Of a stretch of 64,000 nt of DNA, positions 34,712 to 43,910 are shown one piece after another. Numbering within the stretch: the first letter of the stretch is position 1; every line of letters starts with the position of its first letter. A program made the translations under genes and the position numbers. Where the stretch lies: contig NZ_CP053435.1 of the NCBI RefSeq assembly GCF_013127955.1, positions 4,402,001-4,466,000 on the forward strand, read 5' to 3'. Below the pieces are notes generated by a model. That model was not told the DNA's origin and did not search any database. It worked only from the letters and a program-made list of their open reading frames with translations. Source of the DNA: Spirosoma taeanense (GTDB taxonomy: Bacteria > Bacteroidota > Bacteroidia > Cytophagales > Spirosomataceae).

Positions 34712-35938
34712 ATGTCACACTTCACAAAAAGTGCATTGGTAGGCGCATGTCTGCCCTTGTTGCTCGCGTCCTGTCAGATAAGCGAACCGGAGGCCGTGGT
34801 TTCTCGCCCCTCAACTCCCCAGGATGTCGTGCGCTTCAACTCTATTTCGGCAGCAGCGCGAGCCGGGGCAACTACCCAGAAATACATCATCACCCTGAGA
34901 CAAGACGTCAGCCTGGCGGCCTTATTGCCAACTGAGTCAGGCAATTACGATGCCCGCCTTGCCAGTATGCGCGCCCTGTTGGACAAGCTCATTAGTGAAG
35001 GCATTGGGCAGCGAGCCGAGCAGGTTTACGTGGCCGCTCTGAAAGGGTTCGCTATCACGCTGACTCCGCAGGAGGTCGCGGTTTTGCAGAAACTGCCCAT
35101 CGTCGAGTCGGTTGAACCCGACCAGCTGTTTCAGCTAAAGCTTCCCCAGAACGGTGACGTCACGGCGCAGGCGCAGGAAACGCCATGGGGCATTACGCGC
35201 ATTGGCGGGGCTATAAATTATACGGGTTCGGGTGTTGCCTGGGTTATTGATACCGGCATCGACATGGATCACCCCGATCTGAACGTTAGCCAGACGCGCG
35301 GCCGGAATTTTATCCAGAGCGGAGCCTCGCCCGATGACGATAACGGACATGGCTCGCACGTGGCCGGAACGATTGCCGCTAAAAACAATAGTCTGGGCGT
35401 CATTGGTGTTGCGGCCGGCGCTACGGTTATTCCGGTGAAGGTACTGGCGGCCAACGGCAGCGGTTCTAATTCGGGTGTAATTGCGGGCGTTGACTTCGTA
35501 GCCAGTAATGGCCGGGTAGGCGACGTAGCCAACATGAGTCTGGGTGGCGGTATTTCGACAGCGCTGGATAATGCCGTTGCCAATGCAGCCGCTAAGGGAA
35601 TCAAGTTTGCCCTGGCGGCCGGAAATGAGTCGCAGAACGCCAACAACTCATCGCCGGGCCGGGTCAATGGCAGCAACATTTATACCGTATCGGCGTTTGA
35701 TGTCAACAACACTTTCGCCAGTTTCTCAAACTACGGCAACCCACCCATCGACATCTCGGCACCGGGCGTAAGCATCAAATCGACGTATAAAAACGGGGCT
35801 TATGCTACCCTGAGCGGCACTTCGATGGCCACGCCCCACGTGGCGGGTATTCTGCTTGCCAACGGCGGCACGCTTCGTTACAATGGTTATGTCACGGGCG
35901 ACCCCGACGGCAATCCAGACAAGCGCGCTTATCGGTAG
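34712..35938 (+). CDS. S8 subtilisin-like serine protease lipoprotein
   Basis: Start at ATG 34712, giving a lipoprotein signal (SHFTKSALVGACLPLLLASC, lipobox LLASC); the frame runs further upstream but without features. 408 residues. An I9-type propeptide (TTQKYIITLRQDVSLAALL to EVAVLQKLPIVESVEPDQ, about 50-150) precedes the S8 domain with the triad Asp in AWVIDTGIDMDHPDLN (near 180), His in DDNGHGSHVAGTIAA (near 212) and Ser in TLSGTSMATPHVAGI (near 369); oxyanion Asn is in AAGNESQN. No C-terminal sorting domain follows. It is a surface or periplasmic peptidase activated by propeptide cleavage. The next gene is another protease. Confidence 0.94.
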   Translation: MSHFTKSALVGACLPLLLASCQISEPEAVVSRPSTPQDVVRFNSISAAARAGATTQKYIITLRQDVSLAALLPTESGNYDARLASMRALLDKLISEGIGQRAEQVYVAALKGFAITLTPQEVAVLQKLPIVESVEPDQLFQLKLPQNGDVTAQAQETPWGITRIGGAINYTGSGVAWVIDTGIDMDHPDLNVSQTRGRNFIQSGASPDDDNGHGSHVAGTIAAKNNSLGVIGVAAGATVIPVKVLAANGSGSNSGVIAGVDFVASNGRVGDVANMSLGGGISTALDNAVANAAAKGIKFALAAGNESQNANNSSPGRVNGSNIYTVSAFDVNNTFASFSNYGNPPIDISAPGVSIKSTYKNGAYATLSGTSMATPHVAGILLANGGTLRYNGYVTGDPDGNPDKRAYR

Positions 35939-35963
35939 AAATCCATTTACGCAATGATTAATG

Positions 35964-36002
35964 AAACGTAATGCCCGGCCCGTGGTCGGGCATTACGTTT
36001 TT
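35964..36002 (+). terminator. Terminator of the S8 protease gene
   Basis: 14-bp stem (35964-35977 with 35987-36000) and 9-nt loop, followed by TTA/T-rich sequence. Confidence 0.75.
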
Positions 36003-36135
36003 ATACGCAGGTATCTTTCCGGTAAAACATGCAGTTCGCTCAAGGGTTGACCGTTCACTAACCCGTTCGTACACAAGCGATTTTAAAACGACTAATATTC
36101 ATCAGTGAATCTTCCAATCCTTAAACCTGACGATT

Positions 36136-38835
36136 ATGTTAGTCATTCCCGGTCGACGAGTTCCCAAAAAAGACTTACCTCCTATTCTGTTCCGCAAACG
36201 CGTTACACTCGATATGGGCGATACGTTCTTTGTGGGCGCTTACACCAAAGTATTTCTAAAACTGCGCGGCTTAACGATGGACGACCTTGAGTTTCGCGTA
36301 CCCGACGGACCGAAAGCCGGGGTAGTGTCGCTCTGTCGCGATGCCGACTACGACCCCACCCGACCCGACGTCATGCTCTGCATTGGCTACGAGCCCGGTA
36401 CCTACGTCTTTCAGGTAATTGAGCGCAGCACGAACATCATCATGGCTGAGCAGAAATTCCGCGTAACGACCGACTGGCCCGACCAGAAGGCGGGACCGTC
36501 TCTATCCTTTGCCGGCATCAGTCAGGAATACGTATCGGGGCCAGCCTGGGGTGGAGGCCCGGCCGGACCGCAGAACGTCAACGTCCTGCCCGCCACCGGA
36601 ACCCGTCGGCTGGCGGTTCTGCTGATCGACACCGCCGATGGCCGTTACACCACGGACGTGCCTACGCTCGACGGCATCCGCACGCGCTGGATGAATGAGA
36701 TCATCAACGGCGTATCGGTTGGCGGCAATATGGTCAGTGCCCGACAGTTTTACCGCGAAGTTTCCTACGGCAATTTCGATCTGTCGGCGGATATTTTCGG
36801 CCCGGTCAGCCTGCCCAACAACTGGAATACGTACTTCGATACAGCCGCCGGTAAGGTAGGCTGGCCGCTGACGGCGTTTGGACAGGCTGGTATTACCGCC
36901 GGCGATAGCCTGATTAATTACAACAATTACGATACCATAATCTTCGTCTCGGAGCAGGCAACGGGCAGTATGAACGCCTGGCCCTATGGCTGGGGCGGTA
37001 CGTTCTCGACCGCCGAGGGCAGCAAATCGCTCGCGCTGATATCCATGCCGCGCGAGTGGGGAGCGGGTTTCCGAAGTGACCGATCCGTACGGGCAACGGT
37101 CGTGCATGAGCTGGGGCACAACCTCGGCCTGGGCGATCAGTATAAACCCGATGCTGGCCGGAACATGGGCAACTGGGACCCCATGGCGTCGGAGGATAAC
37201 CTGCCGCACTTTTCAATTGCGCACCGGATGATGCTCGGCTGGGTACAGGGAGGCTGGTTAAAGACCTATAATTTTGCTAACGGCGGGACGCCCATTAACG
37301 AAACCATTTCGCTGAGCCCGATTGAAGCGGGAGCGCCCCCGGCGGGCCGCCAGACCGGCATTGAAGTTCGGCTGGCCGATGGCTGGAACTACTACGTAGA
37401 ATACCGCTCCGGGCAGTCAACGCATATTGGCGACCGTAACCTCGACACGAACAACGCCGTCCTGGTCACGGATGTGGACTCTACCCCCGGCGACGCTCCG
37501 ATTAGTCGGCCAATTATTCTTCGGGTGCCGAACGATTCCGATGGCGACGGCAGCGTGCTGACGAACGGCCTGGATTACCGCGAAACCGACACGACCGATC
37601 CGACTTTCCCGACGGACTTCAAGATGAGCGTCAGTAACATTACCAGCAGCAAAGCCGACATAAAGGTTGAGTATGGCGTGAACAGCCGTCCCGATCCGGC
37701 GATCCGGCCCTGGCCAGCGGGTCCCGGCCGACAATGGCAGAGCCCCGATATCGAAGTGCAGAATACCCGCAACCTGGCCGACCCGACCAACTGGTTCAAC
37801 GTGCCGTGGGCCGGAAATCCCAATACGGTTATTGCCCGCGTCAAGAACAACGGCAATCTGGCCGCACCGAACGTGCGGGTCGAGTTTTACGTCAAGAATT
37901 TCAACGTAGGCGGTGCGCCCGAAACACCACTGCCCGCCGACACGCGCTCGATTCCGGCCGGCGGCACCGTGAACTTCCAGACGGCCTGGAATCCACCCGG
38001 TAACGGCCATTACTGCATCATTGTCCGGATTCCGGGCTACTTTTTGCCTGGTCCGCCACCGGTGATTGAGATGTCGGTCTTCAATAACGAAGCCCAGTCG
38101 AACTACGACCGGTTCATCTCCGCATCAGCCTCACCGGCCTCGCGCGAGATTACGTTCGTGGAAGTAGGAAACCCGTATGACAAAGCCACGCGGGTGTTTG
38201 TCAGGCCGGGGCAGACCAACCCGCTTTACCGGACGTATGTGGAGCACACAAGCCTTACGCTTGAACCGGGCGAAACCCGCAAAGTAAAGATCATGTTCGA
38301 GTACGATCATACTAACCTGTACAAAACGCCCATTTCACTCGGCCCCGATGGTACGTACGATATTTTTAACCGTCGGCAGGACAATCGGACGAACCCAGAC
38401 CGGATCATCAAAAAATTCCGCCCCGTACCCAACCGGGTAGGGCTGGCGGCTTTCATTGACGATCCTAACGAAACGCCCCCGCATACGGTTGAACTCCTGA
38501 GCGGTGCGCAGATTGAAGTGGTAACGGGCCGGAAAACCAGATTTGAATATTTTTATCTGGATGGTCCTGTAGGCGGACGAATTATTGAGGATACGCAGAG
38601 CCGCCAGGCTCAGGGTGTTGGGCATGGACGCGTGCTGATCAGCTTCCGCAACGATGAGGACCGCGACAATCCGCGCGTTGTTTACGAAGAAACCCGGCTG
38701 GACTGGGATGGGCGGTTTGTGGTGAAAGTACCGGAGAAAGCGCTGGCCATCAAATACCAGACGGTGCAGGGTTATTACCTGCCCGCGCCTGATTTCGGCG
38801 ACTGTTACAGCGAGGTTATCGAGCGACGCGGTTAG
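36136..38835 (+). CDS. M6-like metalloprotease without visible signal peptide
   Basis: 899 residues from ATG 36136. The N-terminus (MLVIPGRRVPKKDLPPILFRKR) is basic and has no hydrophobic stretch, so no Sec signal is apparent. After an about 110-residue beta domain, a M6/immune-inhibitor-A-like catalytic domain follows with the zinc motif VVHELGHNLGLGDQY (near 322-336): HExxH plus a Gly and Asp at spacing reminiscent of metzincins. Downstream are a beta-rich linker, a CARDB-like domain (NTVIARVKNNGNLAAPNVRVEF, about 575-670) and further beta domains to the end. It probably cleaves proteins, but its location is unclear; secretion may need a non-Sec route or the annotation of a start further upstream. 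Terminator-flanked, so monocistronic. Confidence 0.8.
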   Translation: MLVIPGRRVPKKDLPPILFRKRVTLDMGDTFFVGAYTKVFLKLRGLTMDDLEFRVPDGPKAGVVSLCRDADYDPTRPDVMLCIGYEPGTYVFQVIERSTNIIMAEQKFRVTTDWPDQKAGPSLSFAGISQEYVSGPAWGGGPAGPQNVNVLPATGTRRLAVLLIDTADGRYTTDVPTLDGIRTRWMNEIINGVSVGGNMVSARQFYREVSYGNFDLSADIFGPVSLPNNWNTYFDTAAGKVGWPLTAFGQAGITAGDSLINYNNYDTIIFVSEQATGSMNAWPYGWGGTFSTAEGSKSLALISMPREWGAGFRSDRSVRATVVHELGHNLGLGDQYKPDAGRNMGNWDPMASEDNLPHFSIAHRMMLGWVQGGWLKTYNFANGGTPINETISLSPIEAGAPPAGRQTGIEVRLADGWNYYVEYRSGQSTHIGDRNLDTNNAVLVTDVDSTPGDAPISRPIILRVPNDSDGDGSVLTNGLDYRETDTTDPTFPTDFKMSVSNITSSKADIKVEYGVNSRPDPAIRPWPAGPGRQWQSPDIEVQNTRNLADPTNWFNVPWAGNPNTVIARVKNNGNLAAPNVRVEFYVKNFNVGGAPETPLPADTRSIPAGGTVNFQTAWNPPGNGHYCIIVRIPGYFLPGPPPVIEMSVFNNEAQSNYDRFISASASPASREITFVEVGNPYDKATRVFVRPGQTNPLYRTYVEHTSLTLEPGETRKVKIMFEYDHTNLYKTPISLGPDGTYDIFNRRQDNRTNPDRIIKKFRPVPNRVGLAAFIDDPNETPPHTVELLSGAQIEVVTGRKTRFEYFYLDGPVGGRIIEDTQSRQAQGVGHGRVLISFRNDEDRDNPRVVYEETRLDWDGRFVVKVPEKALAIKYQTVQGYYLPAPDFGDCYSEVIERRG

Positions 38836-38846
38836 GGTGCAAAACG

Positions 38847-38884
38847 AAAAGCCGCTTATCTACCCAGCAGATAAGCGGCTTTTT
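38847..38884. terminator. Bidirectional terminator
   Basis: Perfect 15-bp stem (38847-38861 with 38869-38883), 7-nt loop, A and T flanks, between convergent M6-like and GlgE-type genes. Confidence 0.85.
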
Positions 38885-38907
38885 AACGATGAGCTGGCTT
38901 CGGCCAA

Positions 38908-40938
38908 TCAGACATCAATCCTTAACACGTGCATCGGCAGGACGTACGGGTCGAGTTCAACGTAATTCCAGTCGTTACGCCAGGTGTACGAAGCGCCCGT
39001 TAGCAGATCATTCACAGTATAGTCCTGGTCGAACCCAATGCCTAGGTTCCAGATGGGAACCTGCACCGTAGCGGCCCGGCGATTATAGGCATCCGTGTTG
39101 ACCACAATCAGCAGCCGGTTGTCGCCCGTTGTTTTTATGTACGCCATAATGGCGTCGTCGGTGACATTGCAGAACTCAATATTGTTGGTTCGTTGCAGGG
39201 CCAGGTTCTCGTGCCGGATTCGGTTCGTGAGCGTAATCAGGTACGTTAGCTTGTTGGTTTTGTCCCAGTCCCACAGCCGGATTTCGTACTTTTCGGAGTT
39301 CAGATACTCTTCTTTATTCGGGAACGGCACATGTTCCATCAGTTCAAACGACGGGCCGTAGATACCGTAATTACTCGACAGCGTAGCTGCCATGAAGTAC
39401 CGTATCAGGAACTGCGGCTCGTGGCCCGACTGCAGGATATACGGGTTAATGTCGTGGGTTGTCGGCCAGAAGTTCGGGCGGAAGAAATATTTCATTTCGC
39501 TCTGCGTCAGCTCGGTCATATACTCCTGCAACTCAGCCTTGCTGGTCCGCCAAGTGTAGTAGGTATACGAATGGGCAAAGCCCCGCTTGGCCAGCTCCTG
39601 CATCACTTTCGGCTTGGTGAACGCTTCCGACAAAAACAGCATATCCGGAAACTCCCGCTTAACCTCCGCAATGACCCACTCCCAGAACGCAAAGGGCTTG
39701 GTGTGCGGATTATCCACCCGAACAATGCGAACGCCCCAGGACGCCCACAGCAGCAACACCCGTTTCAGTTCCTGCCAGAGATTCTGCCAGTCCTCGGTTT
39801 CAAAATAAACCGGGTAAATATCCTGGTATTTTTTCGGCGGATTTTCGGCGTACTGAATAGTACCGTCCGGCCGCTTTTTAAACCATTCCGGGTGCTCCCT
39901 GGCCCAGGGGTGATCGGGTGAGCACTGGATGGCCAGGTCCATAGCGACCTCCATACCGTAATTCTTCGCGATGGCAATGAGGTGTTGAAAGTCATCCACC
40001 GTACCCAGTTCGGGGTGAATGGCATCGTGGCCACCCTCGGACGAGCCAATACCATAGGGCACCCCCGGTTCGCCCGGCTGACAGATCACCGAGTTATTTT
40101 TACCCTTCCGGTGAGCCATGCCGATAGGGTGAATGGGCGGCAGGTACAATACATCGAAACCCATGTTCGAGATGCGCGGCAACAGCGCTTCCACATCCCG
40201 GAACGTACCATGTTTGCCTTCCTCACGCGAGGCCGAGCGCGGAAACAGGCAATACCACGTACTGAATCCAGCCCGGGCGCGGTCTACTTCCACGCCCAGT
40301 TCATGACTATAACGCGCCGGATGCTGCCGTTCGGGGTAGCGGTGAGCATAGAACGTAAACTGCTCGCTTTCGGCCACGGATACCGCTTCATCATACCGAC
40401 TTTCATCCCGAAACAGCGCGGCCATTTCGCGCAGCGCCACCACATCGGCCGTCTCTTCGACCGGCTGCGTTTTTTGTTTTCCACCTTTGGTTTTCCCGCC
40501 GGGCAATTGCCCTCCTGCCCGGATAAGCATACCATCCAGATACTGCGCCCCGGCCAGCAGTTCGCTCGTGATCCGCTGACCATCCGCTACTTTCAGGTGA
40601 ATTTCATGCTGCCACGAAGCCGGATGATCAACCCAGCCCTCGATAGTATAGAGATAGCGGCCCTGTTTTTCAACGATGAACGATGCCCCCCAGCGATCAT
40701 TGACCAGCAGCGCCATAGCGGCCTCCGTCCAGTCCGGGTCGTCAGTATGTTTATAAAGAAGTCGGACAGCTAGATAGTCGTGCCCATCGGCGATAACATC
40801 GGCTTCTACGGCAATAACATCGCCCGGTACAGCCTTGATAGGAAACCGGCCACAGTCGATTTCAGGAGTAACGTGTTCGATAACCACGCGGGACTGACCG
40901 GAAGTCTGGCTATCCGACAGAGGAGTGGGAATGCTCAT
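38908..40938 (-). CDS. glgE: GlgE-type alpha-1,4-glucan:maltose-1-phosphate maltosyltransferase
   Basis: 676 residues, GH13_3. An N-terminal domain (VVIEHVTPEIDCGRFPIKAV, about 15-110) precedes the (beta/alpha)8 barrel. The family-typical nucleophile Asp is in GVRIVRVDNPHTKPF (about residue 409), the acid/base Glu in LFLSEAFTKP (about 438), the maltose-phosphate loop region includes DGTIQYAENPPKKYQDIYPV, and the C-terminal domain ends PYVLPMHVLRIDV. GlgE adds maltosyl units from alpha-maltose 1-phosphate to glycogen-like glucan, normally with TreS, maltokinase (Pep2/Mak) and GlgB. None of these is in the window, so the source of maltose 1-phosphate lies elsewhere. Cytoplasmic. Confidence 0.93.
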   Translation of the reverse strand: MSIPTPLSDSQTSGQSRVVIEHVTPEIDCGRFPIKAVPGDVIAVEADVIADGHDYLAVRLLYKHTDDPDWTEAAMALLVNDRWGASFIVEKQGRYLYTIEGWVDHPASWQHEIHLKVADGQRITSELLAGAQYLDGMLIRAGGQLPGGKTKGGKQKTQPVEETADVVALREMAALFRDESRYDEAVSVAESEQFTFYAHRYPERQHPARYSHELGVEVDRARAGFSTWYCLFPRSASREEGKHGTFRDVEALLPRISNMGFDVLYLPPIHPIGMAHRKGKNNSVICQPGEPGVPYGIGSSEGGHDAIHPELGTVDDFQHLIAIAKNYGMEVAMDLAIQCSPDHPWAREHPEWFKKRPDGTIQYAENPPKKYQDIYPVYFETEDWQNLWQELKRVLLLWASWGVRIVRVDNPHTKPFAFWEWVIAEVKREFPDMLFLSEAFTKPKVMQELAKRGFAHSYTYYTWRTSKAELQEYMTELTQSEMKYFFRPNFWPTTHDINPYILQSGHEPQFLIRYFMAATLSSNYGIYGPSFELMEHVPFPNKEEYLNSEKYEIRLWDWDKTNKLTYLITLTNRIRHENLALQRTNNIEFCNVTDDAIMAYIKTTGDNRLLIVVNTDAYNRRAATVQVPIWNLGIGFDQDYTVNDLLTGASYTWRNDWNYVELDPYVLPMHVLRIDV

Positions 40939-40998
40939 AAACAGAAATCATTCGGTTAGTAGATGTCTTAATAAAGCCGGAATGACGAGTAATGTTAC

Positions 40999-41025
40999 AA
41001 AAAAGCCGGGTTATCCAACCCGGCT
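40999..41025 (-). terminator. Terminator of the first PAP2 gene
   Basis: 9-bp stem (AGCCGGGTT, 41004-41012, with 41017-41025), 4-nt loop and a six-T run on minus. It follows the promoter-distal PAP2/haloperoxidase gene. Confidence 0.85.
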
Positions 41026-41075
41026 CCGTACGTTGCTACCCCATTACGTCGTTGATCGCTGCCCGAACAGGTTGT

Positions 41076-42551
41076 TTACTTCACGCCATCCGTTTTTGCC
41101 CAGTCAATGGCGATCTGCCCGACTGTAGTGCCACTTTTAGTCCCTGCTTCAGTATCAAAGCGGTAGTGGACACCCCCGTAGAGCCCCGATATAGCCGCTT
41201 CGGCCGCCTGCGCGTTCAGGTTCGTTGCTTCATCGGGAAATACATAGCTCAGTACCGTGGCCGCGGCCGCCGAGATCGTGGCGTGACTGGATGGATAACC
41301 CGGCGAATTAGGAATGACCGTCGCCGTCTTGATAGCAGGGTCTATCTGCGAAGGTCGCGGCACAAAGTATCTGTACTTCGTCAGCCAGCCGACCACCACA
41401 CCGTCCTGCATGGCCCGGTTCATGAGCGCGTAGGTGCGAGCCGTCCGCAGTTCGTTCTGACGGGCCTGCCGGACCAGGTCTTCGGCAAGCCGGTTCCAGT
41501 GGCCGAGGGGTGTGTAGGTTCCGGCTCCATCCGCCCAGAAATCGGCAATACGCCACTGTTCACGGGTACGGGCGTTGGCAATCTCGCGTACTTCGGTCAG
41601 GGCCTTCTGAAATTCGGCGGAGGTAGTAGCCGGGGGCAGCCCCGGCTGCGACCGGGCTACGGCGGCTGAGTCAAACCAGGTTTTCACCTGACTGGACAGG
41701 GGAGCCATCGGCGGACGGGCCGGAATCTCCAGGCTTTTCCACGTTACGTCGTAGGGCGCTTTGGCCAGCAGCGTCTCCCAATTGGTATTCAGGGCGCTGC
41801 CGAAGCCATCTGTTTTGGCCCTGGTTATGACCTTTGCCGCCACGGCCGTAGCCAGGTCTTCGCCTGCTTTCAGATCGCTTGGCACATTGGCCCCGGCCCA
41901 GACCCGGCTTTGCTTATGCTCGGTGGCTTTGGTTTTCAACCAGTTGGCTTCGTCTGGAAAAAGATAGGCCAGTAACTGATACGAGGCTTCGGCAATGGCG
42001 GCATCCTCCGAAGGATAAGACGGAACGTCGGCGATGGGCACCCGCGTAATCACGTCCTGCCGAATGAGCGACGGGCGGTTATACTGGTACTTTGCCCGCC
42101 AGGTCACCAGCAGCGCATCGTACTGCGCTACGCTGAGCAGGGCAAAAATCCGGGCCGCGTAGGGATCGGTTATGGGCGAACTGGCGGTAATGCCGTCGTT
42201 TTCGGGCACCGCATTGTATTTGGCGACTAACTGCCGGGCAATCTGATTCCAGCGCAGAACGCCCCCGGCCGCCCAGTACGTGACGGCCGTGTTCTGCTCC
42301 GGGTTCACACCGAGCAGCCCGTTTTTAACCGATGCCAGTTCAGCCTGATAAGCATTGGACGTAACGGCTGCGGGTTGCGGCACGCTTATGTCGGCGGCCG
42401 ATTTCAGCACGACCGGACGCCAGTTACCCCCGTCCGGGTCGGTGGTGGCCGGTTCCGTAAACGGTTCAATGCCTTCGTCAATTACTGGTTCTTTACAGCC
42501 TGCCAATAAAAGCAGCAGGCTCAGAACGAGAAAAGAAAGATACGTTTTCAT
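41076..42551 (-). CDS. PAP2/vanadium haloperoxidase-like lipoprotein, copy 1
   Basis: 491 residues: lipoprotein signal (LSFLVLSLLLLLAGC), then two tandem PAP2-like halves. C-terminal half: Kx6RP (KYRYFVPRP, near 390), PGYPSSHATI (near 420) and YGGVHYRFDTEAG (near 458); the SRxxxxxH motif reads SGLYGGVH, so the Arg is Gly. The N-terminal half repeats the pattern without its His (PSYPSEDAAIAEASYQLL, near 174; WAGANVPSDLKAGEDL). Family members are acid phosphatases or vanadium haloperoxidases acting outside the inner membrane; the Arg loss makes true haloperoxidase activity doubtful. The barrel gene lies 27 bp upstream; this is the last gene of the four-gene run. Confidence 0.85.
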   Translation of the reverse strand: MKTYLSFLVLSLLLLLAGCKEPVIDEGIEPFTEPATTDPDGGNWRPVVLKSAADISVPQPAAVTSNAYQAELASVKNGLLGVNPEQNTAVTYWAAGGVLRWNQIARQLVAKYNAVPENDGITASSPITDPYAARIFALLSVAQYDALLVTWRAKYQYNRPSLIRQDVITRVPIADVPSYPSEDAAIAEASYQLLAYLFPDEANWLKTKATEHKQSRVWAGANVPSDLKAGEDLATAVAAKVITRAKTDGFGSALNTNWETLLAKAPYDVTWKSLEIPARPPMAPLSSQVKTWFDSAAVARSQPGLPPATTSAEFQKALTEVREIANARTREQWRIADFWADGAGTYTPLGHWNRLAEDLVRQARQNELRTARTYALMNRAMQDGVVVGWLTKYRYFVPRPSQIDPAIKTATVIPNSPGYPSSHATISAAAATVLSYVFPDEATNLNAQAAEAAISGLYGGVHYRFDTEAGTKSGTTVGQIAIDWAKTDGVK

Positions 42552-42578
42552 GTTTCAATCCGGATGGACCTACGGTGG

Positions 42579-43481
42579 TTAAATGCCAATGATAATGCCG
42601 CCACTCAGCCGCGTTGCCTTTCCGATATTCTGACCGCTGAGCGTGGTGCTATAACCTCCGGTCAGGCCAAATTTTTTCACAATAGGCAGATAGAGCGTAG
42701 CACCCGCCCGCGTAAACCCGATGGCGTTGGTTGGAAACGGAATACCAGGGCCGATGTCGGTTCCTTTGCTGTAAGGCGTCTGTTTCTGAATCCAGCCGTC
42801 TACGTAAAAATGCCTTGTGGCAAAGCCCCCACGCAGAACCGCGTCAGTTACGTCCGGGACGTTGACCGTCGAGCCGCTGTTGGGATTGAGCTGGCTGGGA
42901 TCGTAATAATTCACCACCCGGTCGAGCGTCACCTGTCCGCGTCGGATATAGCCAAACTGCCCGGTCAGGAAAAAGCCGCCGGCCTTCAGGTGCAGCATCG
43001 TGCGCCCGTCGAGGTTACGGGACCCGTGGCCGATAGTCACCAGCGCGTCAGAAACGTAGTTCTGGATTGGCAAGGAATAGCCCAGCGCAAACAGCCACGA
43101 AAGTCGCGCGTTACCCAGTTTGTAATCATAGGCCTCCCACCGTAACGCGGCCGTAAGGTCCTGAAAGCCTTCCTGTTTCTGCCAGTAGCCCGCGCTGGCT
43201 TCGGTGCGGATGTACGGAGCCGATATGATCAGGTCCAGGTCGTAGCCCAGTCCATAGGTCCCGTACAGGTTCACCGCCTGGGTTGTAACGGTGCCCAGGT
43301 TAGGATTGCGGGTTTCAGTCGTGTTGACGTAATACGTCTCGTAGGTTTCCTGCGAATACGTTACGGCCAGACTCGCCTTGCGCTGCCCACGCATGAAGCC
43401 GTCCACCAACCCCTGCGCCCGAGTCGGTTGACCGCATCCGAGGGTTGTCAGTAAGGCAATAGAAAGGAATGCAAACCGCAT
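42579..43481 (-). CDS. Outer-membrane beta-barrel protein, cassette copy 1
   Basis: 300 residues with a signal peptide (RFAFLSIALLTTLGCGQPTRA; a possible lipobox TLGC is ambiguous). The rest is alternating beta strands with aromatic girdles (YGTYGLGYDLDLIISAPYI, GFQDLTAALRWEAYDY, LFALGYSLPIQNYV, TMLHLKAGGFFLTGQFGYI). It looks like a 12- to 14-strand outer-membrane barrel of the MetA/phenol-degradation-like type. A paralogue (copy 2) lies upstream with the same middle motifs: PIGN/ PIQNYV, ISAPY, NVPDVTDAVLRGG ~ GVPNIYDAAIRLG. Its stop is 27 bp before the PAP2 gene. Function unknown: uptake or product channel for the PAP2 enzyme is a fair inference. Confidence 0.8.
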   Translation of the reverse strand: MRFAFLSIALLTTLGCGQPTRAQGLVDGFMRGQRKASLAVTYSQETYETYYVNTTETRNPNLGTVTTQAVNLYGTYGLGYDLDLIISAPYIRTEASAGYWQKQEGFQDLTAALRWEAYDYKLGNARLSWLFALGYSLPIQNYVSDALVTIGHGSRNLDGRTMLHLKAGGFFLTGQFGYIRRGQVTLDRVVNYYDPSQLNPNSGSTVNVPDVTDAVLRGGFATRHFYVDGWIQKQTPYSKGTDIGPGIPFPTNAIGFTRAGATLYLPIVKKFGLTGGYSTTLSGQNIGKATRLSGGIIIGI

Positions 43482-43910
43482 GATTTCACTTTAGGTTGAG
43501 TAAAGTTAATCGTTGGGTTTGATCGACCACTACCCAGGCAGAGAATCTTCGCCACTGGCCAGAGGCCCCCGCTACCTGAGTTTCTCCTGAACCAATGAAT
43601 CTGCCCTGAGTGACAGTGCCAAAAGATAGGCCACTCAGGAGCTATATGTACTTGAACTGGTCAGAGTCCTACCCGGGCAACTATTACTCTACCAGAATTG
43701 ATTCGGGTCAAGCCCAAGCGTACTACGACCGGCCTGATTGCCGGTTTCCTCTATTAATTTCACCACGCTTTCCGGCCAATACATATAGCTCAATACCTAG
43801 TGCCTAAAAGCCTTCTAAACTCTATCTAGGACTTATTTAACAGGATAGAGTAACCGGTGAAACAGGTGGCCCCGTTTCACCGGAAATACTAGGCAATCAC
43901 GGCTCAGCAA
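43482..43910. other. 429-bp gap between the two OMP-PAP2 cassettes
   Basis: Contains the hairpin at 43854-43883 after the second PAP2 gene and a weak -7-like TAACTTTA (43501-43508, minus) before the first barrel gene. A short plus-strand frame (43610-43807) looks non-coding. Confidence 0.5.
43854..43883 (-). terminator. Hairpin after second PAP2 gene
   Basis: 10-bp stem (CCGGTGAAAC / GTTTCACCGG) with a 10-nt loop; the T tail is poor, so a weak terminator at best. Confidence 0.5.

Noticed and set aside
43610..43807. 65-codon plus-strand open frame between the two cassettes
   Set aside because: No start context, no domain, opposite to neighbouring genes; treated as non-coding.
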